A DNA stretch of 64,000 nucleotides from NCBI GenBank assembly GCA_965658355.1, contig CBFHRX010000003.1, positions 1 through 64,000 of the forward strand, in the 5' to 3' direction. The notes under the pieces are model-generated. The model was not told the origin of the DNA, did no database searches, and was given only the letters and a program-made list of their open reading frames with translations. The stretch comes from UBA11891 sp965658355 (GTDB taxonomy: Bacteria > Bacteroidota > Bacteroidia > Flavobacteriales > Flavobacteriaceae). The position numbers and the translations under genes are program-made. Below are positions 1-8,454 of this stretch, in pieces (the stretch's first letter is position 1; the number at the start of each line of letters is the position of its first letter).

Positions 1-54
1 CTAGTGAAGAAAAAGGATATTTCCTATCTTCAATTTATCAAAATCAAATCCACT

Positions 55-1086
55 ATGCGTTTCCTTATTTTCAGCCTATTTCTAGCTTTTTGCTCTTGTG
101 AGCAACCAATGGAAAAATCCGCTAAAGCTCAAACAAAAGATAATTTTGGGATCGTGATTCATGGAGGTGCCGGAACGATCCTTCGAAAAAACATGACTCC
201 AGAAATGGATGCGGCTTATCGCGAAATACTAGCCAAAGCCATAGAGACAGGTCATGCTATTTTAGCTGCTGGAGGAAGCAGTACTGAGGCCGTTGAAAAA
301 ACAATACATGTGATGGAGAACTCCCCCCTTTTTAATGCGGGTAAAGGAGCTGTATTAAACTCAGAAGGAGGGGTAGAGTTAGATGCTTCCTTCATGGACG
401 GAGCTCGTTTGGACGCTGGCGCCATTGCGGGGGCACAAAACATTAAAAACCCCATAAGCGCTGCTATCCAAGTAATGAATAATTCCCCTCATGTGATGCT
501 CTCTGGAGCTGGCGCAGACCAATTTGCAAAAGAGCAAGGTCTGCTTATGGAAGAGGCTGATTATTTTCTGACAGAAAGAAGGCTTAAGGCCTTGGAGCGG
601 GTGCAAAAAGAAGAAGCCAAAAAACAAGCTTATGCGAAACCCCATACTCCCTTTTATGCGCAACAAAGGATGGGAACTGTTGGCTGTGTAGCTCTCGATA
701 AAGCGGGGAATCTAGCAGCGGGTACTTCGACAGGGGGGATGACCAATAAAAAATGGAACCGGATTGGCGATGCTCCCATTATTGGTGCAGGAACCTATGC
801 CAATAACGAAAGCTGTGGCATCTCTGCAACAGGCTGGGGAGAATATTTTATTCGTTCTGTAGTCGCTCATGATATTGCCGCCTTAGTGTCCTATAAAGGA
901 TTAAGCATACAAGAAGCAGCTCGTATAGTCATTCATGATAAAGTTGGAAAATTAGGGGGAGATGGCGGAATCGTAGGACTGGATCGTTATGGGAATGTAG
1001 CCATGGAAATGAATACAGAAGGCATGTATCGCGCCCATATGGATGCAAAAGGAAATCAAAGTATAAAAATCTATAAGGACGAATGA
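55..1086 (+). CDS. Isoaspartyl peptidase / L-asparaginase (Ntn hydrolase), lipoprotein
   Basis: Plant-type asparaginase that should hydrolyse isoaspartyl dipeptides and asparagine, acting outside the cytoplasm. I chose the ATG at 55 over an in-frame GTG at 4 because it starts a lipoprotein signal (MRFLIFSLFLAFCSC, acylated Cys13 or Cys15). The 343-residue product opens with a GIVIHGGAGTI motif. Around residue 208 it has the GTVGCVALD segment whose Thr is the autocleavage site and N-terminal nucleophile of the family, followed by TSTGGMTNKKWNRIGDAP. Both halves of the precursor are intact and the length is normal. It overlaps the next gene by 4 bases (ATGA), so the two are probably co-translated. 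Family assignment is firm; substrate preference is not visible. Confidence 0.92.
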   Translation: MRFLIFSLFLAFCSCEQPMEKSAKAQTKDNFGIVIHGGAGTILRKNMTPEMDAAYREILAKAIETGHAILAAGGSSTEAVEKTIHVMENSPLFNAGKGAVLNSEGGVELDASFMDGARLDAGAIAGAQNIKNPISAAIQVMNNSPHVMLSGAGADQFAKEQGLLMEEADYFLTERRLKALERVQKEEAKKQAYAKPHTPFYAQQRMGTVGCVALDKAGNLAAGTSTGGMTNKKWNRIGDAPIIGAGTYANNESCGISATGWGEYFIRSVVAHDIAALVSYKGLSIQEAARIVIHDKVGKLGGDGGIVGLDRYGNVAMEMNTEGMYRAHMDAKGNQSIKIYKDE

Positions 1087-1400
1087 AAAAAGGATGTTTT
1101 GCTGTAATCTTCAGCAATAAAATCAAAGACGCTCAAGATCCCTTTTATCAGCAATTATCAGAAAGTTTAAGAACACTTGCCCTCTCACAGGATGGCTATC
1201 TAGGCTTGGAGAGTTATCGAAACCCTGACGGTACCGGAACGACTATAAGCTATTGGGAAAGTAAAGAGGCGATTTTGAACTGGAAAAAGCAAAGTGAGCA
1301 TGTAGTCGCCCAACAGTACGGAAAAGAAAAAGCCTATGCGTATTACAGCGTTCAAGTATGCCAGGTGGAGCGCTCTTATAGCGAGCTGTTACATTCGTGA
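1083..1400 (+). CDS. Antibiotic biosynthesis monooxygenase (ABM) domain protein
   Basis: Small single-domain protein (105 residues) of the dimeric alpha-beta barrel ABM type. Features are FAVIFSNKI at the start, the central GYLGLESYRNPDGTGTTISYW segment and WKKQSEHVVAQQYGKEK near the C-terminus, matching the YqjZ-like pattern in which W and H residues line the barrel. Members of this family are small oxygenases or stress proteins whose substrate usually cannot be told from sequence. The start overlaps the asparaginase stop by 4 bases. Its last 12 bases overlap the convergent CYTH gene. Confidence 0.8.
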   Translation: MKKGCFAVIFSNKIKDAQDPFYQQLSESLRTLALSQDGYLGLESYRNPDGTGTTISYWESKEAILNWKKQSEHVVAQQYGKEKAYAYYSVQVCQVERSYSELLHS

Positions 1401-1832
1401 GTTGTAGTAATTTGGATCTCCCGTTACTTCTTTTCCCAGCCATTCTGGAGGGGTAAAAGAGGTTTCTAGAGAAGGCAGCTCTACTTCAGCGAGTACCATT
1501 TTTCTCGGTTTTTCAAATTCATCAACTTCAATTTCCAATCCCTGATACGGGACTGTATAACGCGTTTTAATAATGGGAGAGGGCAGGCATAATGCTAATA
1601 ATGCTTGTGCTTCTGTAAGGGAGATTTCTTTTTCCCATTCCAAACGACTTAACCCATTTTCAGTAGATTTCCCTTTGATGGTAATCCAGGCTTTTTCATC
1701 TGCTACACGAATGCGTACAGTCCTTTCAGCATCTTTACTTAAATACGCTTGGTGAATAGTAGTGAAAGCCGTCGCTAAGGATTTGTAGTCCGTTCCTTTC
1801 ACTTCATATTTACGTTCTATTTCTGTATTCAT
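1389..1832 (-). CDS. CYTH domain protein (triphosphate tunnel metalloenzyme)
   Basis: 147-residue CYTH protein, the fold of adenylate cyclase class IV, thiamine triphosphatase and inorganic triphosphatases. The N-terminal signature ExExK is visible as E4-I-E6-R-K8, followed by RTVRIRVADEKAWITIKGK and a C-terminal acidic EIEVDEF and LAEVELPS that would bind metal and triphosphate. The frame stays open to an earlier ATG at 1967, but the ExExK motif requires a start at 1832. A TAnnTTTG promoter at 1851-1882 also lies downstream of 1967. Bacterial relatives mostly act as tripolyphosphatases; the exact substrate is inferred. Confidence 0.85.
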   Translation of the reverse strand: MNTEIERKYEVKGTDYKSLATAFTTIHQAYLSKDAERTVRIRVADEKAWITIKGKSTENGLSRLEWEKEISLTEAQALLALCLPSPIIKTRYTVPYQGLEIEVDEFEKPRKMVLAEVELPSLETSFTPPEWLGKEVTGDPNYYNSRM

Positions 1833-1850
1833 GGCAGTACTGTCTTTATT

Positions 1851-1882
1851 CAAAAATAGCTGCTTACTTTTGAATGACCCAA
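1851..1882 (-). promoter_or_regulatory. Promoter for the CYTH gene
   Basis: Reading on the minus strand, TATTTTTG (plus 1851-1858) fits the Bacteroidota -7 consensus TAnnTTTG. A TTG (plus 1880-1882) lies 21 bases upstream. The predicted transcript starts about 12 bases before the ATG at 1832. The site ends 10 bases before the divergent dinB start. Confidence 0.55.
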
Positions 1883-1892
1883 TTGTTTCACA

Positions 1893-2993
1893 ATGAGTGA
1901 TGAGGTTTTTAACGATCGTAAAATTATTCATATCGATATGGATGCTTTCTTTGCTTCTGTAGAGCAATTGGATGCCCCTTCTTTAAAAGGGCTTCCGGTG
2001 GCGGTGGGAGGTGGTAAAGAAAGAGGGGTTGTCGCAGCGGCAAGCTATGAAGCAAGAAAATTTGGAGTGCGTTCTGCCATGAGTGGTAGGCTCGCACAAA
2101 GGCTCTGTCCCGACTTGATTTTTGTGTCTCCCCGTTTTGATCGGTATAAGGAAATTTCAACTCAAATTCGCTCTATTTTTTATCGCTACACAGACTTAGT
2201 AGAGCCTCTTTCTCTTGATGAAGCGTATTTGGATGTTACTCATAATAAGTTTAAGAACCCCTCTGCCACTTTAATCGCACAAGAAATACGATCACACATT
2301 CAGGAGCAAACAGGCCTGACAGCTTCAGCAGGAATTTCCATCAATAAGTTTATAGCAAAAATAGCAAGTGATTGGAACAAGCCGAATGGTCAAAAAACGA
2401 TACCTCCAGAAGAAGTTTTAGGATTTTTAACAGCCTTGGAAGTCAAGAAATTTTATGGAGTAGGAAAAAAAACAAAAGAGAAGATGTATCAATTGGGAAT
2501 CTTCACTGGAGCCGATTTAAAAGAAAAGTCAGAAGATTTTTTAATCACTCATTTTGGAAAATCGGGCACTCATTTTTATCAAGTGGTTCGGGGGATTCAT
2601 ACAAGCGAGGTAAAACCAGAACGGATTCCCAAATCAATAGGTGCAGAACGGACTTTTTCACAAAACTTAACGAGTGAGATTTTTTTAGAAGAAAAACTCT
2701 CTGAAATCATTGAAGCTTTGGGGAGAAGAATGGAATCTCATAAAGGAGCTGGCAAGACTATTACGTTAAAAATTAAATACAGTGATTTTAGCGTACAGAC
2801 AAGGAGTAAGACAGTACCTCTTTATATTTCGGATCAAAGCTTGATTCTAGAGTATAGTAAAGAGCTTTTGTACCAAGAAAAGCTTAAAGATTCAGTTCGT
2901 TTGATCGGTGTTTCTCTTTCGAACCTTAAAGGCGCGAAGCATGACAGTGAAAAGGCTGCTCCTTTAATGGAGCAGTTGCAATTCCCTTTTTAG
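1893..2993 (+). CDS. dinB: DNA polymerase IV (Y-family translesion polymerase)
   Basis: 366-residue Y-family polymerase that copies past damaged bases and extends mismatched ends. The catalytic carboxylates sit in IHIDMDAFFASVEQ (D15, D17) and LSLDEAYLDV (D109, E110). The thumb helix-hairpin-helix and the little-finger domain (from about residue 240, starting near SIGAERTF) follow, and the protein ends in QFPF, a short hydrophobic tail that may serve as a sliding-clamp binding peptide. Transcribed divergently from the CYTH gene with only 60 bases between start codons. Its stop codon interlocks with that of pyk (shared TTAG). I did not see a convincing LexA-type operator. Confidence 0.95.
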   Translation: MSDEVFNDRKIIHIDMDAFFASVEQLDAPSLKGLPVAVGGGKERGVVAAASYEARKFGVRSAMSGRLAQRLCPDLIFVSPRFDRYKEISTQIRSIFYRYTDLVEPLSLDEAYLDVTHNKFKNPSATLIAQEIRSHIQEQTGLTASAGISINKFIAKIASDWNKPNGQKTIPPEEVLGFLTALEVKKFYGVGKKTKEKMYQLGIFTGADLKEKSEDFLITHFGKSGTHFYQVVRGIHTSEVKPERIPKSIGAERTFSQNLTSEIFLEEKLSEIIEALGRRMESHKGAGKTITLKIKYSDFSVQTRSKTVPLYISDQSLILEYSKELLYQEKLKDSVRLIGVSLSNLKGAKHDSEKAAPLMEQLQFPF

Positions 2994-4408
2994 ATGGTGG
3001 ATACTCTAAGTGTATTGACCATTCCTTTCTCTTTAATAGGCATCGCCGCCAGATTGATCAACATATCACCTTCTTTAACGTAGCCTTTTTCTTCTGCGAT
3101 TTTATTGATTTGCTGTACGGTGTTGTCCGTACTTTCAAAGGTGTCGTAAAAAAAGGCTTTGACACCCCACAATAAATTTAATTGTGTTAAAATCCGTTTA
3201 TTGGAAGTAAATACAAGGACATGAGAAGACGGTCTCCAGGCAGAGATCTGAAAGGCGGTATAACCACTATTGGTTAGGGTACAAATCGCTTTTGCCTTTA
3301 TTTCGTTGGCCATATGGGCCGCGTGATAACAAATGGATTTAGTGATAAATCGATTGGTACGAATGGTTGGGGGTTGATGTGGGACTTGAATCAAATCAGA
3401 ATGCTCAACGCTTTTTAATATGGCCGACATGGTTTCAATGACCTGGACCGGATATTTTCCAACGGAGGTTTCTCCAGAAAGCATCACAGCATCCGCTCCA
3501 TCCATCACGGAATTGGCAACATCGTTCACTTCTGCACGGGTCGCTGTTCGACTATCAATCATCGTTTCCATCATTTGTGTGGCAATGATAACAGGGATTC
3601 GTGCTTTTTTAGCAGCTAAAACTAATTGCTTTTGAATTAGGGGTACTTCAGCCGCAGGGATTTCAACACCAAGATCGCCTCTGGCAACCATTAACCCATC
3701 GCTATAGGCGATTATTTTCTCAATATTTTCAATAGCCTCTGGCTTCTCAATTTTTGAAATTATCGGAATCTTATGAGCGGTTTCTTTTTCAATCAGCGTT
3801 TTTAGATCAATTAAATCTTGACTGTTTCGAACAAAAGAAAGGGCAATCCAATCTACCTCTTGTGAAATGGCAAACTTGGCATCTTCTACATCTTTCTCAG
3901 TAAGCGCCGGTAGCGAAATATCGGTATTGGGAAGATTGACTCCTTTTTTTGATTTGAAAGGCCCTCCTTGGATGACTTTCGCCACTACTTCATCAGCCTC
4001 TGTTCGGATGACTTCAAATATTAATTTCCCATCATCTAATAAGATGCGCTCGCCCGCTTTAACATCATTAGGAAAATTTTTATAGGTCATATAAGCCTTT
4101 TCCTTGTTCCCAACAAAAGGGCTGTTGGTTAAAAATCGCACTTCATCACCTTCTATAACTTCTGTTCCTTCTTCCATTTCACCCACTCTAAGTTTGGGTC
4201 CTTGAAGGTCTGCGAGTATTGAAGTATTGGTGTTTAATTTTGTGTTTAAATTCCGAATGGTTTTGATACGCTCTCTAACGTCATCGTAATTGGCATGTGA
4301 GAAGTTAATACGAAAAACATCAACTCCGCTCAATATCATTTGTTCCATTACTTCAGGGCTACTAGACGCGGGTCCTAAAGTGGCAACAATTTTTGTTTTC
4401 TTAAGCAT
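2990..4408 (-). CDS. pyk: Pyruvate kinase
   Basis: 472-residue glycolytic enzyme converting phosphoenolpyruvate and ADP to pyruvate and ATP. It shows the N-terminal KTKIVATLGPASS, the active-site region ISKIEKPEAIENI and the metal/substrate segment MVARGDLGVEIP, then ATQMMETMI. The C-terminal allosteric domain is present (TNSGYTAFQISAWRPSS). Last gene of a minus-strand run acpP-fabF-rnc-IPExxxVDY-pyk. Its ATG overlaps the preceding stop codon by one base (TAATG), which suggests translational coupling. Length is normal for bacteria. Confidence 0.97.
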   Translation of the reverse strand: MLKKTKIVATLGPASSSPEVMEQMILSGVDVFRINFSHANYDDVRERIKTIRNLNTKLNTNTSILADLQGPKLRVGEMEEGTEVIEGDEVRFLTNSPFVGNKEKAYMTYKNFPNDVKAGERILLDDGKLIFEVIRTEADEVVAKVIQGGPFKSKKGVNLPNTDISLPALTEKDVEDAKFAISQEVDWIALSFVRNSQDLIDLKTLIEKETAHKIPIISKIEKPEAIENIEKIIAYSDGLMVARGDLGVEIPAAEVPLIQKQLVLAAKKARIPVIIATQMMETMIDSRTATRAEVNDVANSVMDGADAVMLSGETSVGKYPVQVIETMSAILKSVEHSDLIQVPHQPPTIRTNRFITKSICYHAAHMANEIKAKAICTLTNSGYTAFQISAWRPSSHVLVFTSNKRILTQLNLLWGVKAFFYDTFESTDNTVQQINKIAEEKGYVKEGDMLINLAAMPIKEKGMVNTLRVSTI

Positions 4409-4878
4409 TAGTCAAAAATTAAATTCAATTCAGTTGGTTGATCGTAGGTTTCAATACGATAGACCATTTCAAAAGAGTTTACCCTAGGGAGTTTCTCTTT
4501 TAAATTTAACGTAGAAATAGGATGATATTCCAATAAAAAATAATCCACATTCTTTAGTTTCGGGACCAAATATACTTCTTTTGTTTGGGGTATGTCAAAC
4601 AAAGAAAAAGGGGTTTCTGTATTTTTTTCTTCAAGGCTATGTCTATTGGCAATCAATTCTAGGCGAATCCCTTTTTTGAGACAATTCCAATGAAAACGTT
4701 CAAATGGAAATGCTTTGGCTTTTTCTGAATGAGAAGGGTGGAAGTGGGTAAAAAGAGTATGACAATATTTGTTCAGCGAAAAGGCAATTTGATAGGGAAG
4801 TAAGCTGCTTCGAATAGCCCATAAATTGAATTGATCGGCCTCTACTGGATCTAATAAATAGTGTCTTTGAGTGTTCAC
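4408..4878 (-). CDS. IPExxxVDY family protein
   Basis: 156-residue protein of a Bacteroidota-restricted family named after the motif IPExxxVDY. Here the motif is VPKLKNVDYFLL, about 45 residues from the C-terminus, so the E is replaced. The family is usually encoded between rnc and pyk, exactly as here, with 4-base and 1-base overlaps to its neighbours. It has no signal peptide or membrane segment. The function is unknown. The fixed position suggests a role tied to RNase III or to expression of pyruvate kinase, but that is inference. Confidence 0.8.
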   Translation of the reverse strand: MNTQRHYLLDPVEADQFNLWAIRSSLLPYQIAFSLNKYCHTLFTHFHPSHSEKAKAFPFERFHWNCLKKGIRLELIANRHSLEEKNTETPFSLFDIPQTKEVYLVPKLKNVDYFLLEYHPISTLNLKEKLPRVNSFEMVYRIETYDQPTELNLIFD

Positions 4879-5597
4879 AAATTCAATTTGTAGTAGGCGC
4901 GTTTGGCGGCTTTTTCTTCTGACTTCTTTTTAGATATTTCCCTCGCTTTCACCAATATTTTGTCTTCCATCATGATGATCGTAGCGTAGTTGATAGTGGG
5001 GTCGAGGCCTCCGTCTTTTTGAGTTAAAAATTGCAATCGTATTTTATTTTTTTGCCCCCATTCAATCAGAGTGCTTTTGTAGCTGAGGATTCTAGAATCC
5101 AATGTTTCGAGGTTGACAAATTGATCTACAATTTTAGAAAGGATGAATTGCTTACAGCTTTCATAGCCTTTGTCAACATAAACGGCTCCTACAAGGGATT
5201 CTAGTAAATTCCCATTAATATCAGTTCCAAAGCTGTCTTTGGGGTGGGTGCTTTCGATCTGTTTGAGCAATTGCATCTTGGAGCCGATTGCATTGAGGTT
5301 GTCCCGGCTTACTATTTTAGCGCGCAAGTTTGTGAGTTCTCCTTCTTTGGCATCAGGGAAATGACGGTATAAAAAGGCTGAAATTACAGTGCCGAGCATC
5401 GCATCCCCTAGGAATTCAAGTCGTTCATAATTGATGGTAATGCCTTTTTCGTCTCGAATGTTCATGGAGCGATGCGTAAACGCTTCCTCAAATACATTCC
5501 AATCTTTAGGGGTATAGCCTAAAATCTTTTTCAATTGGGTATGAAAAACCCCGTTGGTATTCAAACGGGGCCCGAGAATTGTTTTAAAAAGATTCAC
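4875..5597 (-). CDS. rnc: Ribonuclease III
   Basis: 240-residue double-strand-specific endoribonuclease for rRNA and mRNA processing. The family signature ERLEFLGDAMLG is at residues 58-69 with catalytic E61 and D65. The second acidic site is in NLLESLVGAVYVDKG. A double-stranded RNA-binding domain occupies the last 70 residues or so (YKSTLIEWGQKN to KKKSEEKAAKRAYYKL). It follows fabF after 8 bases and overlaps the IPExxxVDY gene by 4 bases. Confidence 0.96.
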   Translation of the reverse strand: MNLFKTILGPRLNTNGVFHTQLKKILGYTPKDWNVFEEAFTHRSMNIRDEKGITINYERLEFLGDAMLGTVISAFLYRHFPDAKEGELTNLRAKIVSRDNLNAIGSKMQLLKQIESTHPKDSFGTDINGNLLESLVGAVYVDKGYESCKQFILSKIVDQFVNLETLDSRILSYKSTLIEWGQKNKIRLQFLTQKDGGLDPTINYATIIMMEDKILVKAREISKKKSEEKAAKRAYYKLNL

Positions 5598-5605
5598 TCC
5601 TAAAA

Positions 5606-6856
5606 TTAGGAAATTTTCTTAAATGCGACACAAGCATTGTGCCCACCGAATCCAAAAGTATTTGATAAAGCAACTTCTACTTTTCTAGGCTGTGGTTTTC
5701 CGAAGGTAAAATTGATCTTGGGATCAATATTTTCATCTTGTGTTTGATGATTGATCGTAGGCGGTACAATCTGGTGTTTTATGGCCATTATGGAAGCAAT
5801 TGCTTCAATAGCGCCAGCTGCACCTAATAAATGTCCCGTCATTGATTTTGTAGAGTTGATGTTCATCTTATACAGATGCTCACCAAAAACTTCTTTCAGT
5901 GCTTTTGATTCTGCAATGTCTCCCAAAGGAGTAGAGGTGCCGTGCATATTGATGGCATCTACTTCTTCTATATTGAGATTGGAGTCTTTTAAGCAGTTTT
6001 GCATTACTTTGATAGCGCCCAGTCCTTCCGGGTGTGGTGCTGTCATATGGTGTGCGTCTGCCGATAAACCTCCGCCAATAAGTTCCGCATAAATAGTGGC
6101 GCCTCTGGCAACTGCGTGTTCGTATTCTTCTAAAATTAAAGAACCAGCTCCTTCACCTAAAACAAATCCGTCTCGGTCTTTGTCAAAAGGACGGGAAGCC
6201 GTTTGAGGGTCTTCATTACGAGTAGAAAGCGCATGCATGGCATTAAATCCACCCATTCCAGCGATGGTGACACAGGCTTCAGAACCTCCGCTTACCATGA
6301 TGTCTGAATACCCTAAGCGAATATAATTCATGGCATCAATCAATGCGTTCGCAGAGGAAGCACAAGCCGAGACTGTGGCAAAGTTGGGTCCTGCAAAACC
6401 GTGTTTAATAGAAATCAAGCCCGGTGCGATATCGGCGATCATTTTAGGAATAAAAAAGGGATTGAACCGTGGACTGCCATTTCCAGCAGCGAAGTTTAAT
6501 ACCTCGTTTTGAAAGGTCTCCAAGCCACCGATTCCAGCGCCCCATATAACGCCTACTCGATCTTTGTCAATTGAATCCAAATCCAAGCCAGAATCTAATA
6601 AAGCTTCATCAGTTGCCACAATAGCATATTGGGCAAAACGATCAATCTTACGGGCTTCTTTCCTGTCAAAATGTGCTAAGGGATCGAATCCTTTGAGTTC
6701 ACAGGCAAACTGTGTTTTGAATAAGCTGGCGTCAAAATAGGTGATTGGGGCCGCTCCACTTTTTCCAGATAACAAACCCTCCCAGTATGCTGAGAGGGTA
6801 TTGCCAATAGGAGTAAGTGCGCCCAATCCGGTAACAACTACGCGTCTTGGTTTCAT
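5606..6856 (-). CDS. fabF: Beta-ketoacyl-ACP synthase II
   Basis: 416-residue condensing enzyme of fatty acid elongation that joins malonyl-ACP to acyl-ACP. The Cys-His-His triad is visible: C165 in TVSACASSAN, the first His in INMHGTSTPLGD, the second in KSMTGHLLGAAGA. The C-terminal FGFGGHNACVAF loop is typical of FabF. It lies 12 bases after acpP, the common acpP-fabF order, and continues into rnc. Confidence 0.96.
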   Translation of the reverse strand: MKPRRVVVTGLGALTPIGNTLSAYWEGLLSGKSGAAPITYFDASLFKTQFACELKGFDPLAHFDRKEARKIDRFAQYAIVATDEALLDSGLDLDSIDKDRVGVIWGAGIGGLETFQNEVLNFAAGNGSPRFNPFFIPKMIADIAPGLISIKHGFAGPNFATVSACASSANALIDAMNYIRLGYSDIMVSGGSEACVTIAGMGGFNAMHALSTRNEDPQTASRPFDKDRDGFVLGEGAGSLILEEYEHAVARGATIYAELIGGGLSADAHHMTAPHPEGLGAIKVMQNCLKDSNLNIEEVDAINMHGTSTPLGDIAESKALKEVFGEHLYKMNINSTKSMTGHLLGAAGAIEAIASIMAIKHQIVPPTINHQTQDENIDPKINFTFGKPQPRKVEVALSNTFGFGGHNACVAFKKIS

Positions 6857-6868
6857 GGCACTTGTTGT

Positions 6869-7102
6869 TTACTGTGCTTGTTCAATAAATTGAATGGCCT
6901 GACCTACCGTTGCAATGTTTTCGGCTTGATCATCAGGAATTTGAATATCAAATTCTTTCTCAAATTCCATTATGAGTTCCACTGTATCTAATGAATCTGC
7001 TCCTAAATCGTTTGTGAAATTTGCTTCTGAAACAACTTCATTTTCATCAACGCCTAACTTATCTACAATGATAGCTTTGACGCGAGAAGAAATATCTGAC
7101 AT
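6869..7102 (-). CDS. acpP: Acyl carrier protein
   Basis: 77-residue acidic helical carrier. Ser37 in the GADSLDTVELIMEFE motif receives 4'-phosphopantetheine. First gene of the acpP-fabF-rnc-IPExxxVDY-pyk operon, with a good promoter directly upstream. It carries growing acyl chains for FabF and the other fatty acid enzymes. Confidence 0.97.
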   Translation of the reverse strand: MSDISSRVKAIIVDKLGVDENEVVSEANFTNDLGADSLDTVELIMEFEKEFDIQIPDDQAENIATVGQAIQFIEQAQ

Positions 7103-7126
7103 GATTTAAAGTTTAATTGTTGTGGA

Positions 7127-7155
7127 CAAAAATATAAAACTTTGAAGTAAAACAA
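7127..7155 (-). promoter_or_regulatory. Promoter for the acpP-fabF-rnc-pyk operon
   Basis: On the minus strand a TTG (plus 7153-7155) is followed after 18 bases by TATTTTTG (plus 7127-7134), an exact TAnnTTTG match. The acpP ATG lies 24 bases beyond. The rest of the 194-base divergent region toward purN holds no clear second promoter or riboswitch that I can recognise. Confidence 0.65.
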
Positions 7156-7296
7156 CATTTGCACTGTGAAATATAACTTTTCTTTGTGTTATTAAACTGT
7201 TTAGACAGTACTTAGACCTAAAATACAACATCATTTTATTCTCTGAAACGAGCTGTTAAGTCGCTAGGGGAGCCTAAATGAAAAATTAACAGACAT

Positions 7297-7854
7297 ATGA
7301 AACTGGCTCTATTTGCCTCAGGAAGTGGAACAAATGCAGAGAATATAACGAAATACTTTAAGGCCCATCCTTCAATAGAAATAGACAGTATTTGGACCAA
7401 TAATGCCAAAGCAGGGGTTGTCAACAGAATGGCCGACTACCCTCCTACAGTTCACGTCTTTTCTAGAGAGGCACTTCAATCTGGGGCTCTTCTAGAGGCT
7501 TTGCAGGAACGGAATATAGAAGGGATTGTATTAGCCGGTTTTTTGCTTTTAATACCAGCAAATCTTGTTTCTGCATTTCCCAAACGAATCCTCAACATAC
7601 ATCCTGCCTTGTTGCCAAAATATGGAGGTAAAGGAATGTACGGTGACAAAGTTCATGAAGCCGTTTTTAATGCCCATGAAGAAAAGACAGGGATTACCAT
7701 ACATTATGTAAATGAACACTACGACGAAGGCGCTATCTTGTTTCAAGCTGAGGTTGCCTTAACTCCAAGTGACACACCGGATCGTATAGCGAATAAAGTG
7801 CATCAGCTTGAATACAAACATTTTCCTGTTGTCATAGAAAAACAGTTCGCGTAA
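7297..7854 (+). CDS. purN: Phosphoribosylglycinamide formyltransferase
   Basis: 185-residue folate-dependent GAR transformylase, third step of purine synthesis. It begins with the LALFASGSGTNAENI phosphate-binding loop. The catalytic N-H pair is in ILNIHPALLPKYGGKGMYG, and the catalytic Asp in NEHYDEGAILFQ. Slightly shorter than the E. coli enzyme but all motifs are present. It is immediately followed by rnhA (TAAATG, no spacer). No other de novo purine gene is adjacent except the PurF-like gene 1.5 kb downstream. Confidence 0.95.
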   Translation: MKLALFASGSGTNAENITKYFKAHPSIEIDSIWTNNAKAGVVNRMADYPPTVHVFSREALQSGALLEALQERNIEGIVLAGFLLLIPANLVSAFPKRILNIHPALLPKYGGKGMYGDKVHEAVFNAHEEKTGITIHYVNEHYDEGAILFQAEVALTPSDTPDRIANKVHQLEYKHFPVVIEKQFA

Positions 7855-8334
7855 ATGTCTAAAACGGTTTATCTCTACACAGATGGTTCAGCCCTGGGAA
7901 ATCCCGGGCCAGGTGGGTATGGAATTCATTTGGAATGGGCGGGTCAGCAATACCAAAAGTCTTTTTCTCAAGGATTTGAATTAACCACCAACAACAGAAT
8001 GGAATTAATGGCGGTGATTGTGGGATTGGAATTATTGCAAAAAGCGCCTTTGGAGGTCGTGGTGTATTCCGATTCCAAATATGTGGTAGATGCTGTTGAA
8101 AAAAAATGGGTGTTTGGCTGGGAAAAAAAACAATTTAAAGGAAAGAAAAATGAAGATTTATGGAAGCGTTTTTTAAAAATATACCGACAGCATAAAGTTC
8201 ATTTTCAGTGGATAAAAGGACATAACCAACACCCCCAGAATGAATGGTGCGATCAATTGGCTGTTAAAGCTGCCAAGTCTAAAGAAAAGAGGAAAGATAC
8301 CTACTACGAAAAGCTTCATTCGAATCCTAAATAA
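7855..8334 (+). CDS. rnhA: Ribonuclease HI
   Basis: 159-residue enzyme that removes RNA from RNA-DNA hybrids. The DEDD active site is complete: D10 (LYTDGSALGNPGPGGYG), E50 (TNNRMELMAV), D73 (VVYSDSKYVVD) and D133 (WCDQLAV). The basic handle region KKWVFGWEKKQFKGKKN is present. The start codon directly abuts the purN stop, so the two are co-transcribed. Confidence 0.96.
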   Translation: MSKTVYLYTDGSALGNPGPGGYGIHLEWAGQQYQKSFSQGFELTTNNRMELMAVIVGLELLQKAPLEVVVYSDSKYVVDAVEKKWVFGWEKKQFKGKKNEDLWKRFLKIYRQHKVHFQWIKGHNQHPQNEWCDQLAVKAAKSKEKRKDTYYEKLHSNPK

Positions 8335-8338
8335 GTGA

Positions 8339-8366
8339 TTGTGGCGAATTAGAAATACTATATTTG
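8339..8366 (+). promoter_or_regulatory. Promoter for the PfkB kinase / PurF-like pair
   Basis: TTG at 8339-8341, 17 bases, then TATATTTG at 8359-8366, an exact TAnnTTTG. The ATG of the kinase gene is 88 bases beyond the -7 element, so the mRNA has a leader of about 80 bases containing the hairpin at 8400-8431. Confidence 0.65.
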
Positions 8367-8399
8367 TAGACGTTAAAAACAAGCTGAATAACTCGAATC

Positions 8400-8431
8400 A
8401 AGAATCTGTAAAAAGTATGTTTTAGATTCTT
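8400..8431 (+). promoter_or_regulatory. Leader hairpin before the kinase/PurF-like operon
   Basis: AAGAATC pairs with GATTCTT (7 bp) and, after a two-base TG bulge, TAAAA pairs with TTTTA, closing a six-base loop AGTATG. It ends 23 bases before the start codon. There is no U-tract, so it is not a terminator; a regulatory or stabilising role is inferred. Confidence 0.4.
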
Positions 8432-8454
8432 TGAACACGGAAAATAAAAAGTAA

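Noticed and set aside
5751..6092. 113-codon open frame antisense to fabF
   Set aside because: Shadow of a highly conserved gene; no promoter, odd composition, no recognisable protein.
7135..7296. A riboswitch upstream of purN
   Set aside because: No purine-type junction or conserved loops could be built by eye; only AT-rich sequence is seen.
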